Shown: positions 33,927-43,984, counted from the first letter of the stretch. The stretch: 64,000 bases of DNA from JBBRYW01 sp038253945 (GCA_038253945.1 JBBSGR010000003.1:62001-126000), one strand, 5' to 3'. Made by a program: numbers and translations. Notes: generated from the sequence alone by a model not told the origin.

Positions 33927-34691
33927 ATGTTCGAGATCGGCAACAGCTTGCGGGAGGCCCGCGTCCGCCAAGGCGTCGGCCTGCCCGAGGCCGAGCAGGC
34001 GACAAAAGTGCGCGGCAAGTACCTTCGTGCGCTCGAGGACGAGCGCTTCGATCTGCTCCCGGGACACACGTACATCAAGGGCTTTCTGCGCGCGTACGCC
34101 GAGTACCTCGGCCTCGACGGTCAGCTCTATGTCGACGAGTACAACTCACGCTACGTCGCCGGCGAAGAGGAGACGCCGATCCGCGCACGCCGCACGGCGC
34201 AGGCCGATCCCGGGGTGCTCGTCTCGCGAACCGTCGTGGTGGTGCTCGCGGCGATCGCGCTGATCACGGCGCTGTCGTTTGCGGCCTTCCAGTTCGGCGG
34301 GGACTCGGGCTCGAGCCCGCAGGCGGGCAAGAATCCGCGAACGGCCGGTACGTCCAAGCAGCACCGCCGCCGCCGCCCGCACGTGAGCAAGCGGCACTCC
34401 CACACGCGGCCGACCGCCGCGCGCGTCGTCCTGACCGGCATCCACGGAGGCAGTTGGATCCGGGTGCACGACCGCACGGCCGGCGGCCGGTCGAACCAGC
34501 TCTTCGTGGGCACGCTCGAGACGGGGAAGAGCCTCAACTTCCGGGGCAAGCGGCTCTTGCTCGAGATCGGGCATCCGCGCAACGTCCGCGTCAAGCTCAA
34601 CGGCCGGTTGAGCTCGTTGCCGGGCGGCAACGCGCGCGAGACGCTCGTCATCACGCCGTCCCGAATCGCCCGAGCCTCAGCGGCCGCTTGA
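33927..34691 (+). CDS. RodZ-like helix-turn-helix membrane protein
   Basis: A 254-residue protein with the RodZ layout. An HTH_25 domain covers residues 3-70 (GNSLREARVRQGVGLPEAEQ, KVRGKYLRALEDERFDLLPG). A single TM helix spans about 99-120, followed by a basic His/Arg-rich linker and a C-terminal DUF4115-like beta domain (GGSWIRVHDRT, LEIGHPRNVRVKLNG). RodZ links the cell-shape machinery to the membrane in rods, but in actinobacteria these homologues are less understood. The stop overlaps the cinA TTG start. Confidence 0.82.
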   Translation: MFEIGNSLREARVRQGVGLPEAEQATKVRGKYLRALEDERFDLLPGHTYIKGFLRAYAEYLGLDGQLYVDEYNSRYVAGEEETPIRARRTAQADPGVLVSRTVVVVLAAIALITALSFAAFQFGGDSGSSPQAGKNPRTAGTSKQHRRRRPHVSKRHSHTRPTAARVVLTGIHGGSWIRVHDRTAGGRSNQLFVGTLETGKSLNFRGKRLLLEIGHPRNVRVKLNGRLSSLPGGNARETLVITPSRIARASAAA

Positions 34692-35944
34692 CCCGCCCTC
34701 GCTGCGTCGTTCTCGCCACGGGGAGCGAGCTCGTTCGCGGTGGCCGGAGCGACTTGAACGGCCCGTTCATCGCCCGCGAGGTACTGCGGCTGGGCCTCGA
34801 GCCCACGCGGATCTCGATCGTGGGGGACCGAGAGGACGAGCTCGAGGAGGCCGTTCGGGAAGGCCTGCGCGCGGAGCTCTGCGTCCTCTCGGGCGGCCTC
34901 GGGCCCACCCACGACGATCGCACCGTCTCGGTTCTGGCCCGCGCCGCCGGCCGGCGGCTGGTGCTCGACGACGCCCTGTACGAGGAGATCGGCGCGATCT
35001 CGCGAAAGTTCGCGGAGCGCCTCGGCCGCCCTGCGCCGGACTTCGAGCCGGGCGCGCGCAAGCAGGCCACGCTTCCCGAGGGCGCGCTCTCGCTCGGTCT
35101 CGCCGGCACAGCGCCGGGGATCGTGCTCGAGGTCGACGGCTGTATCGTCGTTGCGCTCCCCGGGCCGCCGGGGGAGCTGCAGCGCCTCTGGCCCCACGCG
35201 CTCGAGACGAAGCCGGTGCGCCGCCTGCTGGCCAGGACACACCCGCCCGAGCATCGCGTCCTTCGCTTCTACGGCGTCGGGGAGTCGATGGTGGCGAACG
35301 CCCTCGCTGCCGCGGGGGGAGAAGGCGACGGCGTCGAGGTGACGATCTGCGCGCGCGACCTCGAAGTGCACGTCGACCTCTTCGCCGACCCGAGCGGAGC
35401 AACCCGCGCCAGGGCCATCTCCGAGGCGCTCGAGAACCGGCTCTCGCCGAACCTCTTCGCCTGCGACGAGCGGCCGGTCGCGGAGCTCGTTCTCTCGCTC
35501 TGCCGCGCGCGCGGGCTCACGCTCGGCGTCGCCGAATCCTGCACGGGCGGGCTCGTCGGGGGGCTCCTGACGTCGGTAGCCGGCTCGAGCGACGTCTTCC
35601 TGGGAGGAATCATCGCGTACGCCGACGGCGTGAAGCGCGGCGAGCTCGGTGTGCCCGCGGACGCGCTCGAGCGGCACGGCGCGGTGTCTGCGGAAACCGC
35701 CATGGCCATGGCCCGCGGAGCCAGAGCCCGCCTGGGAGTGGACGTGGCCGTCTCGGTCACCGGAGTGGCGGGGCCGGAGGGTGGTACGGCGGAGAAGCCG
35801 GTCGGGCTCGTCCACCTGTACGCCGAGGGGCCGGACGACGGAGAGGCCGCGATGCTGAACCTCCACGGCGACCGCGACACCGTTCGCCGCCGCGCGGCGG
35901 TCGCCGCGTTGCATCTCCTGCGGCGCCTCTTGACTCGGACCTGA
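34688..35944 (+). CDS. cinA: CinA-family protein (NMN deamidase/ADP-ribose pyrophosphatase type)
   Basis: A 418-residue CinA with both domains. The N-terminal MoCF-like domain has ATGSELVRGGRSDLNG and LSGGLGPTHDDRT; the C-terminal amidase domain has LGVAESCTGGLVGGLLTSV, GGIIAYADGVK and SVTGVAGPEGGT. In relatives it hydrolyses ADP-ribose and deamidates NMN. TTG 34688 overlaps the rodZ-like stop (TTGA). The order cinA-thpR-recA matches the cinA-ligT-recA operon known from Deinococcus. Confidence 0.93.
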   Translation: MTRPRCVVLATGSELVRGGRSDLNGPFIAREVLRLGLEPTRISIVGDREDELEEAVREGLRAELCVLSGGLGPTHDDRTVSVLARAAGRRLVLDDALYEEIGAISRKFAERLGRPAPDFEPGARKQATLPEGALSLGLAGTAPGIVLEVDGCIVVALPGPPGELQRLWPHALETKPVRRLLARTHPPEHRVLRFYGVGESMVANALAAAGGEGDGVEVTICARDLEVHVDLFADPSGATRARAISEALENRLSPNLFACDERPVAELVLSLCRARGLTLGVAESCTGGLVGGLLTSVAGSSDVFLGGIIAYADGVKRGELGVPADALERHGAVSAETAMAMARGARARLGVDVAVSVTGVAGPEGGTAEKPVGLVHLYAEGPDDGEAAMLNLHGDRDTVRRRAAVAALHLLRRLLTRT

Positions 35945-35955
35945 CACACAGGCGC

Positions 35956-36509
35956 GTGAGCCGCCCATCTAAGCTCGAAGGCCTTGAGCTACGCCTCTTT
36001 TGCGCCCTTCGCCTTTCGGGTCCCGTGCTCGACCGTCTCTCCGAATGGCAGCTTGCCGAGCTCGGCGGTGCCTCCGGGCGAGTCGTCCCCCGCGGGAGCG
36101 TCCACATCACGCTCGCCTTTCTGGGCCGGCGTCCGCCAACCGACGCGCCGGCGATCGCTCGCCAGCTCCAGGAGGCCGCCGCGCCGGCGCGACTGCCCTT
36201 GCTCGAGGTGCGGGCCTATTGCGAGACCCGCAGCGTCGGGATGCTCGTGCTCGCCGACGAGGAGGGGCGGGCTGCGGCGCTCGCCACAGACCTGCACGAG
36301 CGGCTCGAGCGGCTCGGGATCTACAGGCGCGAGGCTCGGCCCTGGCTTCCTCACCTCACCGTGCTCCGCTTCCGCGAAAGCCCGCGGCTTCGCCCGGAGG
36401 TGCCCGATCTCGGCCGGTTCAGTCCGTCCGATGCCGCTCTCTACACTTCAGTGCTGCGACCGGGCGGGGCGCAGTACGAGGTCTTGACATCGGTAGCCCT
36501 GGGAGGTTG

Positions 36510-36510
<1 letters not shown>
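35956..36510 (+). CDS. thpR: RNA 2',3'-cyclic phosphodiesterase ThpR (LigT)
   Basis: A 184-residue 2H phosphoesterase with the two catalytic HxTx motifs, HITLAFLG and HLTVLRF. It opens 2',3'-cyclic phosphate ends and was first described as a 2'-5' RNA ligase. GTG 35956 lies 11 bp after cinA, and the stop overlaps recA (TGATG). Confidence 0.92.
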
Positions 36511-37586
<1,076 letters not shown>

Positions 37587-37608
37587 GGCGGTCGATCAAG
37601 AGGTGAGC

Positions 37609-38196
37609 GTGGCGAAGATCACCGGTCTCGAGGAGGTACGGCCCGGCAGTGTCGAGGTCGAGGTCGACGGCGCCTGCTGGCGGAGAGTGACAACGGATGT
37701 CGTGCTCCGAACCGGGCTGGCAGTCGGAACCGTTCTGAACCGTCCGCAGCTGCGCGTTCTACGACGCGAGCTCAGGCGCAGCGAGGCGCTTGCGACGGCA
37801 ACGAAGGCGCTCCGAGCGCGCAGACTCTCGGTCGGCGCGCTCGACGAGCGTCTTCGAGCAGCGGGCGCATCGAGCGAGGACCGGCGCGAGGCGCTCGAGA
37901 CCCTCTCGCGGGCCGGCTTCCTCGACGACGCGAGCCTGGCGGCGAGCCGTGCGGAGTCGCTCGGAGCCCGGAACTTCGGCGACGATGCAATCCGCGCCGA
38001 CCTCGTCCGCCGCGGCATCGAGCCAGAGCTTGCCGAGGAGGCGCTCGGCCTGATCGTGCCCGAGAGCGAGCGCGCCCGCTGCATCGTCGGCCAGCGCGGC
38101 CGGACGGCCGCGACCGCCCGCCAGCTCGCGCGCAAGGGATTCTCGGCAGACGCCGTCGAATCGGTCTTTGCAGCGGAAATTGCGCGGGAGGCATAG
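37609..38196 (+). CDS. recX: Regulatory protein RecX
   Basis: RecX limits RecA filament growth. The 195-residue protein has the three-helix repeats of the family: ALRARRLSVGALDERLRAAG, LSRAGFLDDASLAASRAESL, and a C-terminal repeat with ARQLARKGFSADAVESVF. The basic N-terminus carries a short beta segment. GTG 37609 follows AAGAGG (37598-37603) by five bases; GTG 37603 is an alternative two codons upstream. It lies 22 bp after recA. Confidence 0.9.
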   Translation: MAKITGLEEVRPGSVEVEVDGACWRRVTTDVVLRTGLAVGTVLNRPQLRVLRRELRRSEALATATKALRARRLSVGALDERLRAAGASSEDRREALETLSRAGFLDDASLAASRAESLGARNFGDDAIRADLVRRGIEPELAEEALGLIVPESERARCIVGQRGRTAATARQLARKGFSADAVESVFAAEIAREA

Positions 38197-38203
38197 GCGC
38201 CGG

Positions 38204-38479
38204 TAGAATCTCTCCCCTCATCCAATGTTTTGCCTGCAAATAGGAAGTTCCGCGAATTCGTAACGCTTGCCTGAAACTCTTGCCCTCACCGAGATCATCC
38301 TGTTCCCGCACGACCCTGGTGAACCGATAGACCGCTCCTAAGACGAGCCGACTCGGCTCGCTTCGCGATTTCCGGAAGGCCTTTTGCGGGCCGAATGACG
38401 GATCGATACCCGCGGCCACTCGCCGTGGACAACCAACGTCTTTCCGGGCCGCCCGGCCCATCCCAGGCGGGAGTGAGCA
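38204..38479 (+). promoter_or_regulatory. Promoter and long structured leader of rny
   Basis: This is the longest non-coding stretch in the window (38197-38479). TAGAAT at 38204-38209 is a good -10. The leader of about 260 nt has lower GC near 38220-38280 and several inverted repeats: CGAGCCGACTCGGCTCG (38344-38360), GGCC-TTTTGCG-GGCC (38378-38392) and CCGGGCCGCCCGG (38444-38456), the last just before the ribosome-binding site. A 12-codon ORF starts at ATG 38225. I could not match it to a known riboswitch class. Confidence 0.5.
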
Positions 38480-40012
38480 ATGCTCATCGTGATTGGAATT
38501 TTGATCGGCCTCGTCCTTGGAGGGGTGGTGGGCGCGTTCGTGATGCGAACGGTCGCCGCTTCGCGGGCCGAGGCTTCTCGAAGAGACCGAGAGGCCCTGC
38601 TCGCGCAGGCGAAGCGCGAGGCGGAAGCACTACGACGCGAAGCGCAGATCGACGCCCGCGAGCAGGCCGTTCGACTCCGTGCCGAAGCAGAGCAAGAAGC
38701 GCAGGGTCGCAGGGGCCAGATTGCGAGATCCGAGGAGCGCGTTCACACGCAGGAGGAGGATCTTGATCGCAGGCTGACCGACGTGGTCCGGCGCGAGCAG
38801 AGCGTGAGCGACCGCGAGACGCACGTGCGTGAGCTGCAGGAGCAGCTGAAACAGGCGAAGGACGCCGAGCTCAAGGAGCTCGAGCGAATCTCCGGGATGA
38901 CCGTCGACCAGGCGAAGAGCCACATGCTGGCGCGCTCGGAGGAACTCGTCCGCCACGAGCTTGCTCGCAGCGTGCGGCAACTCGAGGAGGAGGCCAGGAA
39001 CGAGGCCAAGCGCCGGGCGAGAAACCTCGTGGCCGATGCGCTTCAGCGCGTCGCGGCAAGCCATGCCGCCGAGACGACCGTCTCCCTGGTGGAGTTGCCC
39101 TCGGACGATATGAAGGGGCGGATCATCGGCCGGGAGGGCCGCAACATCCGGGCGCTCGAGAGCCTCACGGGCGTCGACGTGATCATCGACGACACGCCGA
39201 ACGCGGTCGTCCTGTCCTCGTTCGACGGAGTGCGCAGAGAGGTCGCGAAGATGACGCTCGGGAAGCTGATCGAGGATGGCCGGATCCACCCGGCCCGCAT
39301 CGAGGAGATGTACTACCAGTCGAAGGCCGAGCTCGAGGAGCACATCGTCCAGGCGGGCGAGCAGGCCGTCTTCGAGGCAAACTGCGGCGACTTCCACGAG
39401 GAGCTCGTCAAGATCCTCGGCCGCCTCCGGTACCGGACGAGCTACGGGCAGAACGTCCTCAAGCACACGCTCGAGGTCGTCCATCTGGCCGGGATCATGG
39501 CGACCGAGCTCGAGGCCGGGATCAAGACCGTGAAGCGTGCGGCCGTGCTCCACGACCTCGGCAAGGCGATGACCCATGAGGTGGAAGGCTCACACGCGCT
39601 GATCTCCGCGCAGTGGGCGAAGCGCTACGGCGAGTCGCAGGCAGTCGCGCACGCCATCGAGGCACACCACTACGAAGTGCAGCCGCAGACCGTCGAGGCG
39701 GTGCTCCTGATCGCCGCGGACGCCATCTCCGCCTCCCGCCCCGGAGCACGCGGGGAGAGCCTCGAGAACTACATCAAGCGCCTCGAGGCGCTCGAGGAGA
39801 TCGCCTCGCAGAAGCCGGGTGTCGAACGCGTCTACGCTCTCCAGGCCGGTCGCGAGATCCGTGTGATGGTGAAGCCGGCGGAGATCGACGACGACGCTGC
39901 CGTCCTCCTCTCGCACGAGATCGCACGCGAGATCGAGGATCAGCTCGAGTACCCCGGGCAGGTCAAGGTGACGGTGATCCGCGAGAGCCGGGCGGTCGAG
40001 GTGGCGAAGTAG
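38480..40012 (+). CDS. rny: Ribonuclease Y
   Basis: RNase Y is a membrane-bound endoribonuclease that starts mRNA decay. The 510-residue protein has an N-terminal TM helix (residues 2-22), a long Arg/Glu-rich coiled coil (about 25-170), a KH domain near 210-240 (GRIIGREGRNIRALESLTGV), and an HD domain with AAVLHDLGKAMTHE near 354. ATG 38480 follows GGCGGGAG. It sits downstream of recX, as in several actinobacterial and deinococcal genomes. RNase J is also encoded in the window. Confidence 0.96.
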   Translation: MLIVIGILIGLVLGGVVGAFVMRTVAASRAEASRRDREALLAQAKREAEALRREAQIDAREQAVRLRAEAEQEAQGRRGQIARSEERVHTQEEDLDRRLTDVVRREQSVSDRETHVRELQEQLKQAKDAELKELERISGMTVDQAKSHMLARSEELVRHELARSVRQLEEEARNEAKRRARNLVADALQRVAASHAAETTVSLVELPSDDMKGRIIGREGRNIRALESLTGVDVIIDDTPNAVVLSSFDGVRREVAKMTLGKLIEDGRIHPARIEEMYYQSKAELEEHIVQAGEQAVFEANCGDFHEELVKILGRLRYRTSYGQNVLKHTLEVVHLAGIMATELEAGIKTVKRAAVLHDLGKAMTHEVEGSHALISAQWAKRYGESQAVAHAIEAHHYEVQPQTVEAVLLIAADAISASRPGARGESLENYIKRLEALEEIASQKPGVERVYALQAGREIRVMVKPAEIDDDAAVLLSHEIAREIEDQLEYPGQVKVTVIRESRAVEVAK

Positions 40013-40248
40013 TGGAGTGCGACCTCTGCAAGTCCACGCTGCAGACACCGATTCTCCGCGAGACTAAGTATTGGCGGACGGCGCTCAATAGCAACCAGGA
40101 TCTTTTCGGCAAGACAATCATCGTCCTGCGCCGCCATGCGATCCAAGCCACTACCGCGTCCCTGGGCGCGAGAACATTCTCGACACTCAGGGGCTCGGGG
40201 CGATCGAGGGGGCGATGGCCGAAGAGCCCCGCCGCGGAAAATGCGTAG
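40012..40248 (+). pseudogene. Truncated HIT-family protein remnant
   Basis: The frame from GTG 40012 (overlapping the rny stop) starts MECDLCKSTLQTPILRE and continues TKYWRTALNSNQDLFGKTII, then VLRRH. This matches the N-terminal half of HIT proteins: the CxxC pair, the nucleotide-contact segment N-Q-D-x-x-G-K and the R-R-H block. After about residue 43 similarity is lost, the H-x-H-x-H active site is absent, and the frame ends at 78 residues in low-complexity Arg/Ser sequence. Codon use and GC in this 250-bp stretch differ from the neighbours. It is best read as a decayed or truncated HIT gene; a functional short protein cannot be excluded. Confidence 0.65.
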
Positions 40249-40255
40249 CATTTTC
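40237..40255 (+). terminator. AT-rich hairpin directly upstream of miaB
   Basis: GAAAATGC (40237-40244), loop GTA, and GCATTTTC (40248-40255) form a perfect 8-bp stem. It lies 8 bp before the miaB start and covers the stop of the HIT remnant. It may act as a weak terminator or cover the miaB start region. Confidence 0.45.
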
Positions 40256-40263
40256 AGCAGTCC

Positions 40264-41583
40264 ATGAAGCGCTACCACGTCACGACGTTCGGCTGCCAGA
40301 TGAACGCTCACGACTCCGAGCGGATCAAGGGCATGCTGGAGGAGCTCGGGCTCGGCGAGGCGACCGCGCAGACCGAGGCGGACGTGATCGTGTTCAACAC
40401 GTGCACGATCCGGGAGAAGCCCGACCAGCGCTTCGCCGCACACCTCGCACAGGCCGCGGCGCTGAAGCAACGCGACCCCGAGAAGGTGATCGCGGTCGGC
40501 GGCTGCTACGCGGAGGCACAGCGCGAGCGCCTGTTCGACCTCTACCCCTACGTCGACGTGGCGTTCGGCCCCGGCTCGATTCCCCATCTGGGCGAGTGGG
40601 TAGGCGCAGGCGGCCATGCGCCGCGCGGTCGCTTCGCCGAGTGGCGAGATTTCGCCGGCCACCTGCCGGCCAAACGCGAGCGCGCCTTCCAGGCCTGGGT
40701 GCAGATCTCGATGGGCTGCAACTCGAAGTGCGCCTACTGCATCGTGCCGGCGGTCCGCGGCCGGGAGCAGAGCCGACGGCCCGGAGACATCGTCGCGGAG
40801 GTGAGCGCGCTCGCCGCCGACGGCGTCCGTGAAGTGACGCTGCTCGGGCAGAACGTCAACTCGTGGGGCCGCGACCTTCGGCCCGAGCTCACGACCGAGT
40901 TCGGCGAGCTCCTGCGCGCGATCGACGCCGTCCGGGGAATCGAGCGGATCCGGTTCACGAGCCCCCACCCCAAGGACTTCCGGGAGCCCGTCATCCGGGC
41001 GATGGCCGAATGTACGGCGGTCTGCGAGTCGACGCACCTCCCGCTGCAGTCGGGCTCGAGCGCCGTGCTGAAGCGCATGCGCCGTACCTACGATCGAGAT
41101 CGCTACCTGGGCCTGGCCGAGCGGATGCGGGCGGCCATTCCGGACTTGGCGCTGACGACGGATCTGATCGTCGGCTTCCCGGGCGAGACCGACTCCGATT
41201 TCGACCAGACACTCGCGGCGGTCGAGCAAATCCGCTTCGACGGCGCATACACGTTCATCTTCAGTCCCCGGCAGGGAACGGAGGCGGCGGCGATGGCAGA
41301 CCAGGTTGCCGAAGATCTGAAGCACGAGCGCCTCGAGCGCCTCGTCGACGTCGTCCAGCGCATCGCCCGCGAGCGAAACGCGGAGCGCGTGGGCGGCATC
41401 GAGCAGGTCCTCGTCGAGGGTGCCAGCCGCACCGATGCGGCTGTACTCCGCGGGCGCACCCGGCGAAATACGACCGTCAACTTCACCGGCGGCGCCCGCC
41501 CCGGAGATCTGGTGGACGTGCTCATCGCGGGCGCAACATCCACGACTCTGCGAGGCGTGCAGACCGCCGCCCTCGCGGCCTAG
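40264..41583 (+). CDS. miaB: tRNA-2-methylthio-N6-dimethylallyladenosine synthase MiaB
   Basis: MiaB is a radical-SAM methylthiotransferase that modifies A37 of tRNAs after MiaA. N-terminal cluster cysteines are in FGCQMNAHDSERI, NTCTIREK and GGCYAE; the radical-SAM motif is CNSKCAYC; the C-terminal TRAM domain ends the 439 residues. ATG 40264 is the family start (MKRYHVTTFGCQMN). The stop overlaps the first phosphatase gene (TAGTG). Confidence 0.95.
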   Translation: MKRYHVTTFGCQMNAHDSERIKGMLEELGLGEATAQTEADVIVFNTCTIREKPDQRFAAHLAQAAALKQRDPEKVIAVGGCYAEAQRERLFDLYPYVDVAFGPGSIPHLGEWVGAGGHAPRGRFAEWRDFAGHLPAKRERAFQAWVQISMGCNSKCAYCIVPAVRGREQSRRPGDIVAEVSALAADGVREVTLLGQNVNSWGRDLRPELTTEFGELLRAIDAVRGIERIRFTSPHPKDFREPVIRAMAECTAVCESTHLPLQSGSSAVLKRMRRTYDRDRYLGLAERMRAAIPDLALTTDLIVGFPGETDSDFDQTLAAVEQIRFDGAYTFIFSPRQGTEAAAMADQVAEDLKHERLERLVDVVQRIARERNAERVGGIEQVLVEGASRTDAAVLRGRTRRNTTVNFTGGARPGDLVDVLIAGATSTTLRGVQTAALAA

Positions 41584-42332
41584 TGTCCGTGCGTGAGCGC
41601 ACGCTCGCCTGGGACGGCTGCCTGAACGTGCGCGACCTCGGCGGACACGCGACGGAGGACGGCGCCGAGACCCTGTTCGGGTCGGTTGTTCGCGCGGACA
41701 GCGTGCGCGCGCTGAGCGACGAGGGCTGGGCCGCGGCCGTCGCCTACGGCGCGCGGACGATCGTAGACCTCCGAACCGATCGCGAGGTCGCCGACGATCC
41801 GCCTTCCGAGCTGCCGCTCGAAGTCGTCCATGTGCAGACACTCGAGGAGCGCGACGAGGTCTCGGCAGAGGCCGAGGCTGCGGGCGAGGCTGCTCCGGAG
41901 CCCGCCACCGCGACGCGAGACGTGTACCTCATCTTTCTCGAGCGTTTTCGAGCCAACTTCGCTCGCGCCATCATGGAGGTCGCACGGGCGCCGCGCGGCG
42001 GAGTCGTCATTCACTGCGCGGGCGGAAAGGATAGGACCGGCCTCGTGGCTGCGATGCTCCTACGTCTGGCGCAGGTCAGCCGCGATGAGATCGGCGCAGA
42101 CTACGAGCTCAGTGAGGAGCGGCTGCGCTCACGACACGAGGCTTGGCTCGCCGAGGCGGGCACGGAGGCAGAGCGCGAGCGCATCCGGCGCATCAGCGCT
42201 ACACCGGCTGCTGCGATGGTCGGCGTGCTCGAGGAGATCGAGCGACGTTACGGGAGTGTTGGCGGCTATCTGCGCGCCGGAGGCGCGACAGATGAGGATC
42301 TCGAGCGGGCCTGCGCGCGGCTCCGTGGCTGA
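41583..42332 (+). CDS. Tyrosine/lipid phosphatase-like protein, copy 1
   Basis: A 249-residue cysteine-based phosphatase of the DSP-PTP/MptpB type. The P-loop HCAGGKDRTG fits C-x5-R-T; NVRDLGGH near residue 16 and VVRADSVRALSDEGW are typical of the family. MptpB-like enzymes act on phosphotyrosine and phosphoinositides. GTG 41583 overlaps the miaB stop; GTG 41589 is an alternative. It is one of two tandem copies between miaB and miaA, where other actinobacteria usually have none or unrelated genes. Confidence 0.88.
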   Translation: MSVRERTLAWDGCLNVRDLGGHATEDGAETLFGSVVRADSVRALSDEGWAAAVAYGARTIVDLRTDREVADDPPSELPLEVVHVQTLEERDEVSAEAEAAGEAAPEPATATRDVYLIFLERFRANFARAIMEVARAPRGGVVIHCAGGKDRTGLVAAMLLRLAQVSRDEIGADYELSEERLRSRHEAWLAEAGTEAERERIRRISATPAAAMVGVLEEIERRYGSVGGYLRAGGATDEDLERACARLRG

Positions 42333-43080
42333 GCTCCGGCGCCGCGTTCTCGACTGGGACGGGTGCGTCAACGTCCGCGATCTCGGCGGCCACCCGACCG
42401 AGGACGGCGCAAAGACACGTTTCGGCGGAATCGTTCGCGCCGACAGCGTCAGGCAGCTGAGTGACGAGGGCTGGGCTGCGGCGGTCGAGTACGGGATTCG
42501 CACGGTCGTCGACCTGCGCTTCCACAGCGAGCTCGAGGCGGATCCGCTCGCAGAGTTGCCCGTCGATGTCGTGCACGTCTCGCTCCTCGGCGACGAAGAC
42601 CCTCAGCACTGGCGGCACATCGACGCGATCAATGAAGCTGCCGAGAACGAGGTCGCATCGAAGCGAGCGGTGTACCTCGAGTGGCTCGAGCTCTTCCAGC
42701 CTGAGTTCGGACGCGCGCTCGCCGCCGTCGCCGAGGCACCGGATGGCGGCATCCTGGTCCATTGCCTGGCCGGCAAGGACCGGACGGGCCTCGTCGTTGC
42801 TCTGCTGCTCCGCCTGGCGAGCGTCGGCTACGACGAGATCGGGTGCGACTTCACCGCAAGCGAGCAGAACCTGCGCGCGGCCACCGAGCGCTGGATCGCG
42901 GAAGCGCCTGACGAGCGGGAGCGAGCGCGCAGGCGACGTAGCGGCTCGGCGCCCAAGGAGGCGATGGTCGAGGTACTGATCGAGCTCGAGCGTCGCTGCG
43001 GGAGCGTTCGAGGGTACCTGGTCGGAGCGGGGCTGACCTCGGAGCAGCTGCACCTTCTCGCCGCGCGGCTCCGTGGCTGA
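42325..43080 (+). CDS. Tyrosine/lipid phosphatase-like protein, copy 2
   Basis: The 251-residue paralogue of the preceding gene. The N-terminal block WDGCVNVRDLGGHPTEDG is nearly identical between copies, and the P-loop is HCLAGKDRTG. The central region is more divergent (SLLGDEDPQHWRHIDAINE against an acidic Ala/Glu-rich segment in copy 1), so substrates may differ. GTG 42325 overlaps copy 1 by 8 bp. The junction sequence recurs at the copy 2/miaA boundary. Confidence 0.88.
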   Translation: MAELRRRVLDWDGCVNVRDLGGHPTEDGAKTRFGGIVRADSVRQLSDEGWAAAVEYGIRTVVDLRFHSELEADPLAELPVDVVHVSLLGDEDPQHWRHIDAINEAAENEVASKRAVYLEWLELFQPEFGRALAAVAEAPDGGILVHCLAGKDRTGLVVALLLRLASVGYDEIGCDFTASEQNLRAATERWIAEAPDERERARRRRSGSAPKEAMVEVLIELERRCGSVRGYLVGAGLTSEQLHLLAARLRG

Positions 43081-43984
43081 GCCCGGCGTCCTCGCGCTCT
43101 TCGGCCCGACTGCCTCGGGCAAGAGCGGCGTCGCCGAGGCGATCGCCGAGCGCATTCCCGCCGAGGTGGTCTCGGCGGACGCGATGCAGGTCTACCGGGG
43201 CCTGCCGATCCTGACCAACCAGTCGGCGCACCCAAGCCACTTGGTCGGAGTCTGGCCGCTCGACCACGAGGGATCGGTCGGGGAGTACCAGACGCTCGCG
43301 CACGAGGCGATCGACGCGGCATTGGAGCGAGGACGGACGCCGATCGTCGTCGGCGGCACGGGCCTCTATCTGAGGGCGGCCCTTGCCGATCTGGCTCTTC
43401 CGCCCGCGCCCACCGCAGACGTTCGCGAGCGCTGGGAGCGCGTCTACGACGGCGAAGGAGCCGACCGAGCTCACGCTCTGCTCTCCGAGCGGGACCCAGA
43501 GGCCGGCGCGGCCCTTGACCCAAACGACCGGCGCCGCGTCATACGGGCGCTCGAGCTGGCCGAGGTTGGCCGGTCGCTCCGGCCGGCTACCGACCGCCTC
43601 TGGAGCGGCGGGATGCGCCACCAGACGGTCGTCTTCGGCCTGGATGTCCCGAGAGACGCGCTCGAGCGGCGGATCGAGGAGCGGACGCGGCGCATGTACG
43701 AGCGCGGGGTCGAGCGGGAGGTGCGGCTCGCCCTCGCTCGTCCGCTCTCCGATACCGCCCGCCACGCCTGCGGACTGCGTGAGGTCGACGAGCTCCCTCG
43801 CGAGCAGGCGGAGGCGGCCATCGTCGTGCGGACGAGGAGATATGCCGCGTACCAGCGAAAGTGGATGCGCAGGATCCCGGGGCTTGTTAGCGTCGACGCC
43901 AATCGTCCCGCGGGCGAGATCGCCGATGAGATTCTCCACCTGGCAGGCCTTAGGCAACATCTACCTGCTGGCCGAGCCGGCTAG
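43073..43984 (+). CDS. miaA: tRNA dimethylallyltransferase MiaA
   Basis: MiaA adds the dimethylallyl group to A37 of tRNAs, the substrate of MiaB. The P-loop is FGPTASGKS, followed by VSADAMQVYRGL and GGTGLYLRA; the C-terminal RRYAAYQRKWMRR segment is typical. GTG 43073 overlaps the phosphatase by 8 bp. The gene continues past the dapF start (59-bp overlap). 303 residues. Confidence 0.95.
   Translation: MAEPGVLALFGPTASGKSGVAEAIAERIPAEVVSADAMQVYRGLPILTNQSAHPSHLVGVWPLDHEGSVGEYQTLAHEAIDAALERGRTPIVVGGTGLYLRAALADLALPPAPTADVRERWERVYDGEGADRAHALLSERDPEAGAALDPNDRRRVIRALELAEVGRSLRPATDRLWSGGMRHQTVVFGLDVPRDALERRIEERTRRMYERGVEREVRLALARPLSDTARHACGLREVDELPREQAEAAIVVRTRRYAAYQRKWMRRIPGLVSVDANRPAGEIADEILHLAGLRQHLPAGRAG

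Noticed and set aside
40246..40255. The AT-rich hairpin before miaB as a strong terminator
   Set aside because: The stem has only 8 bp with few GC pairs and no T-run beyond the stem; kept only as a weak candidate.
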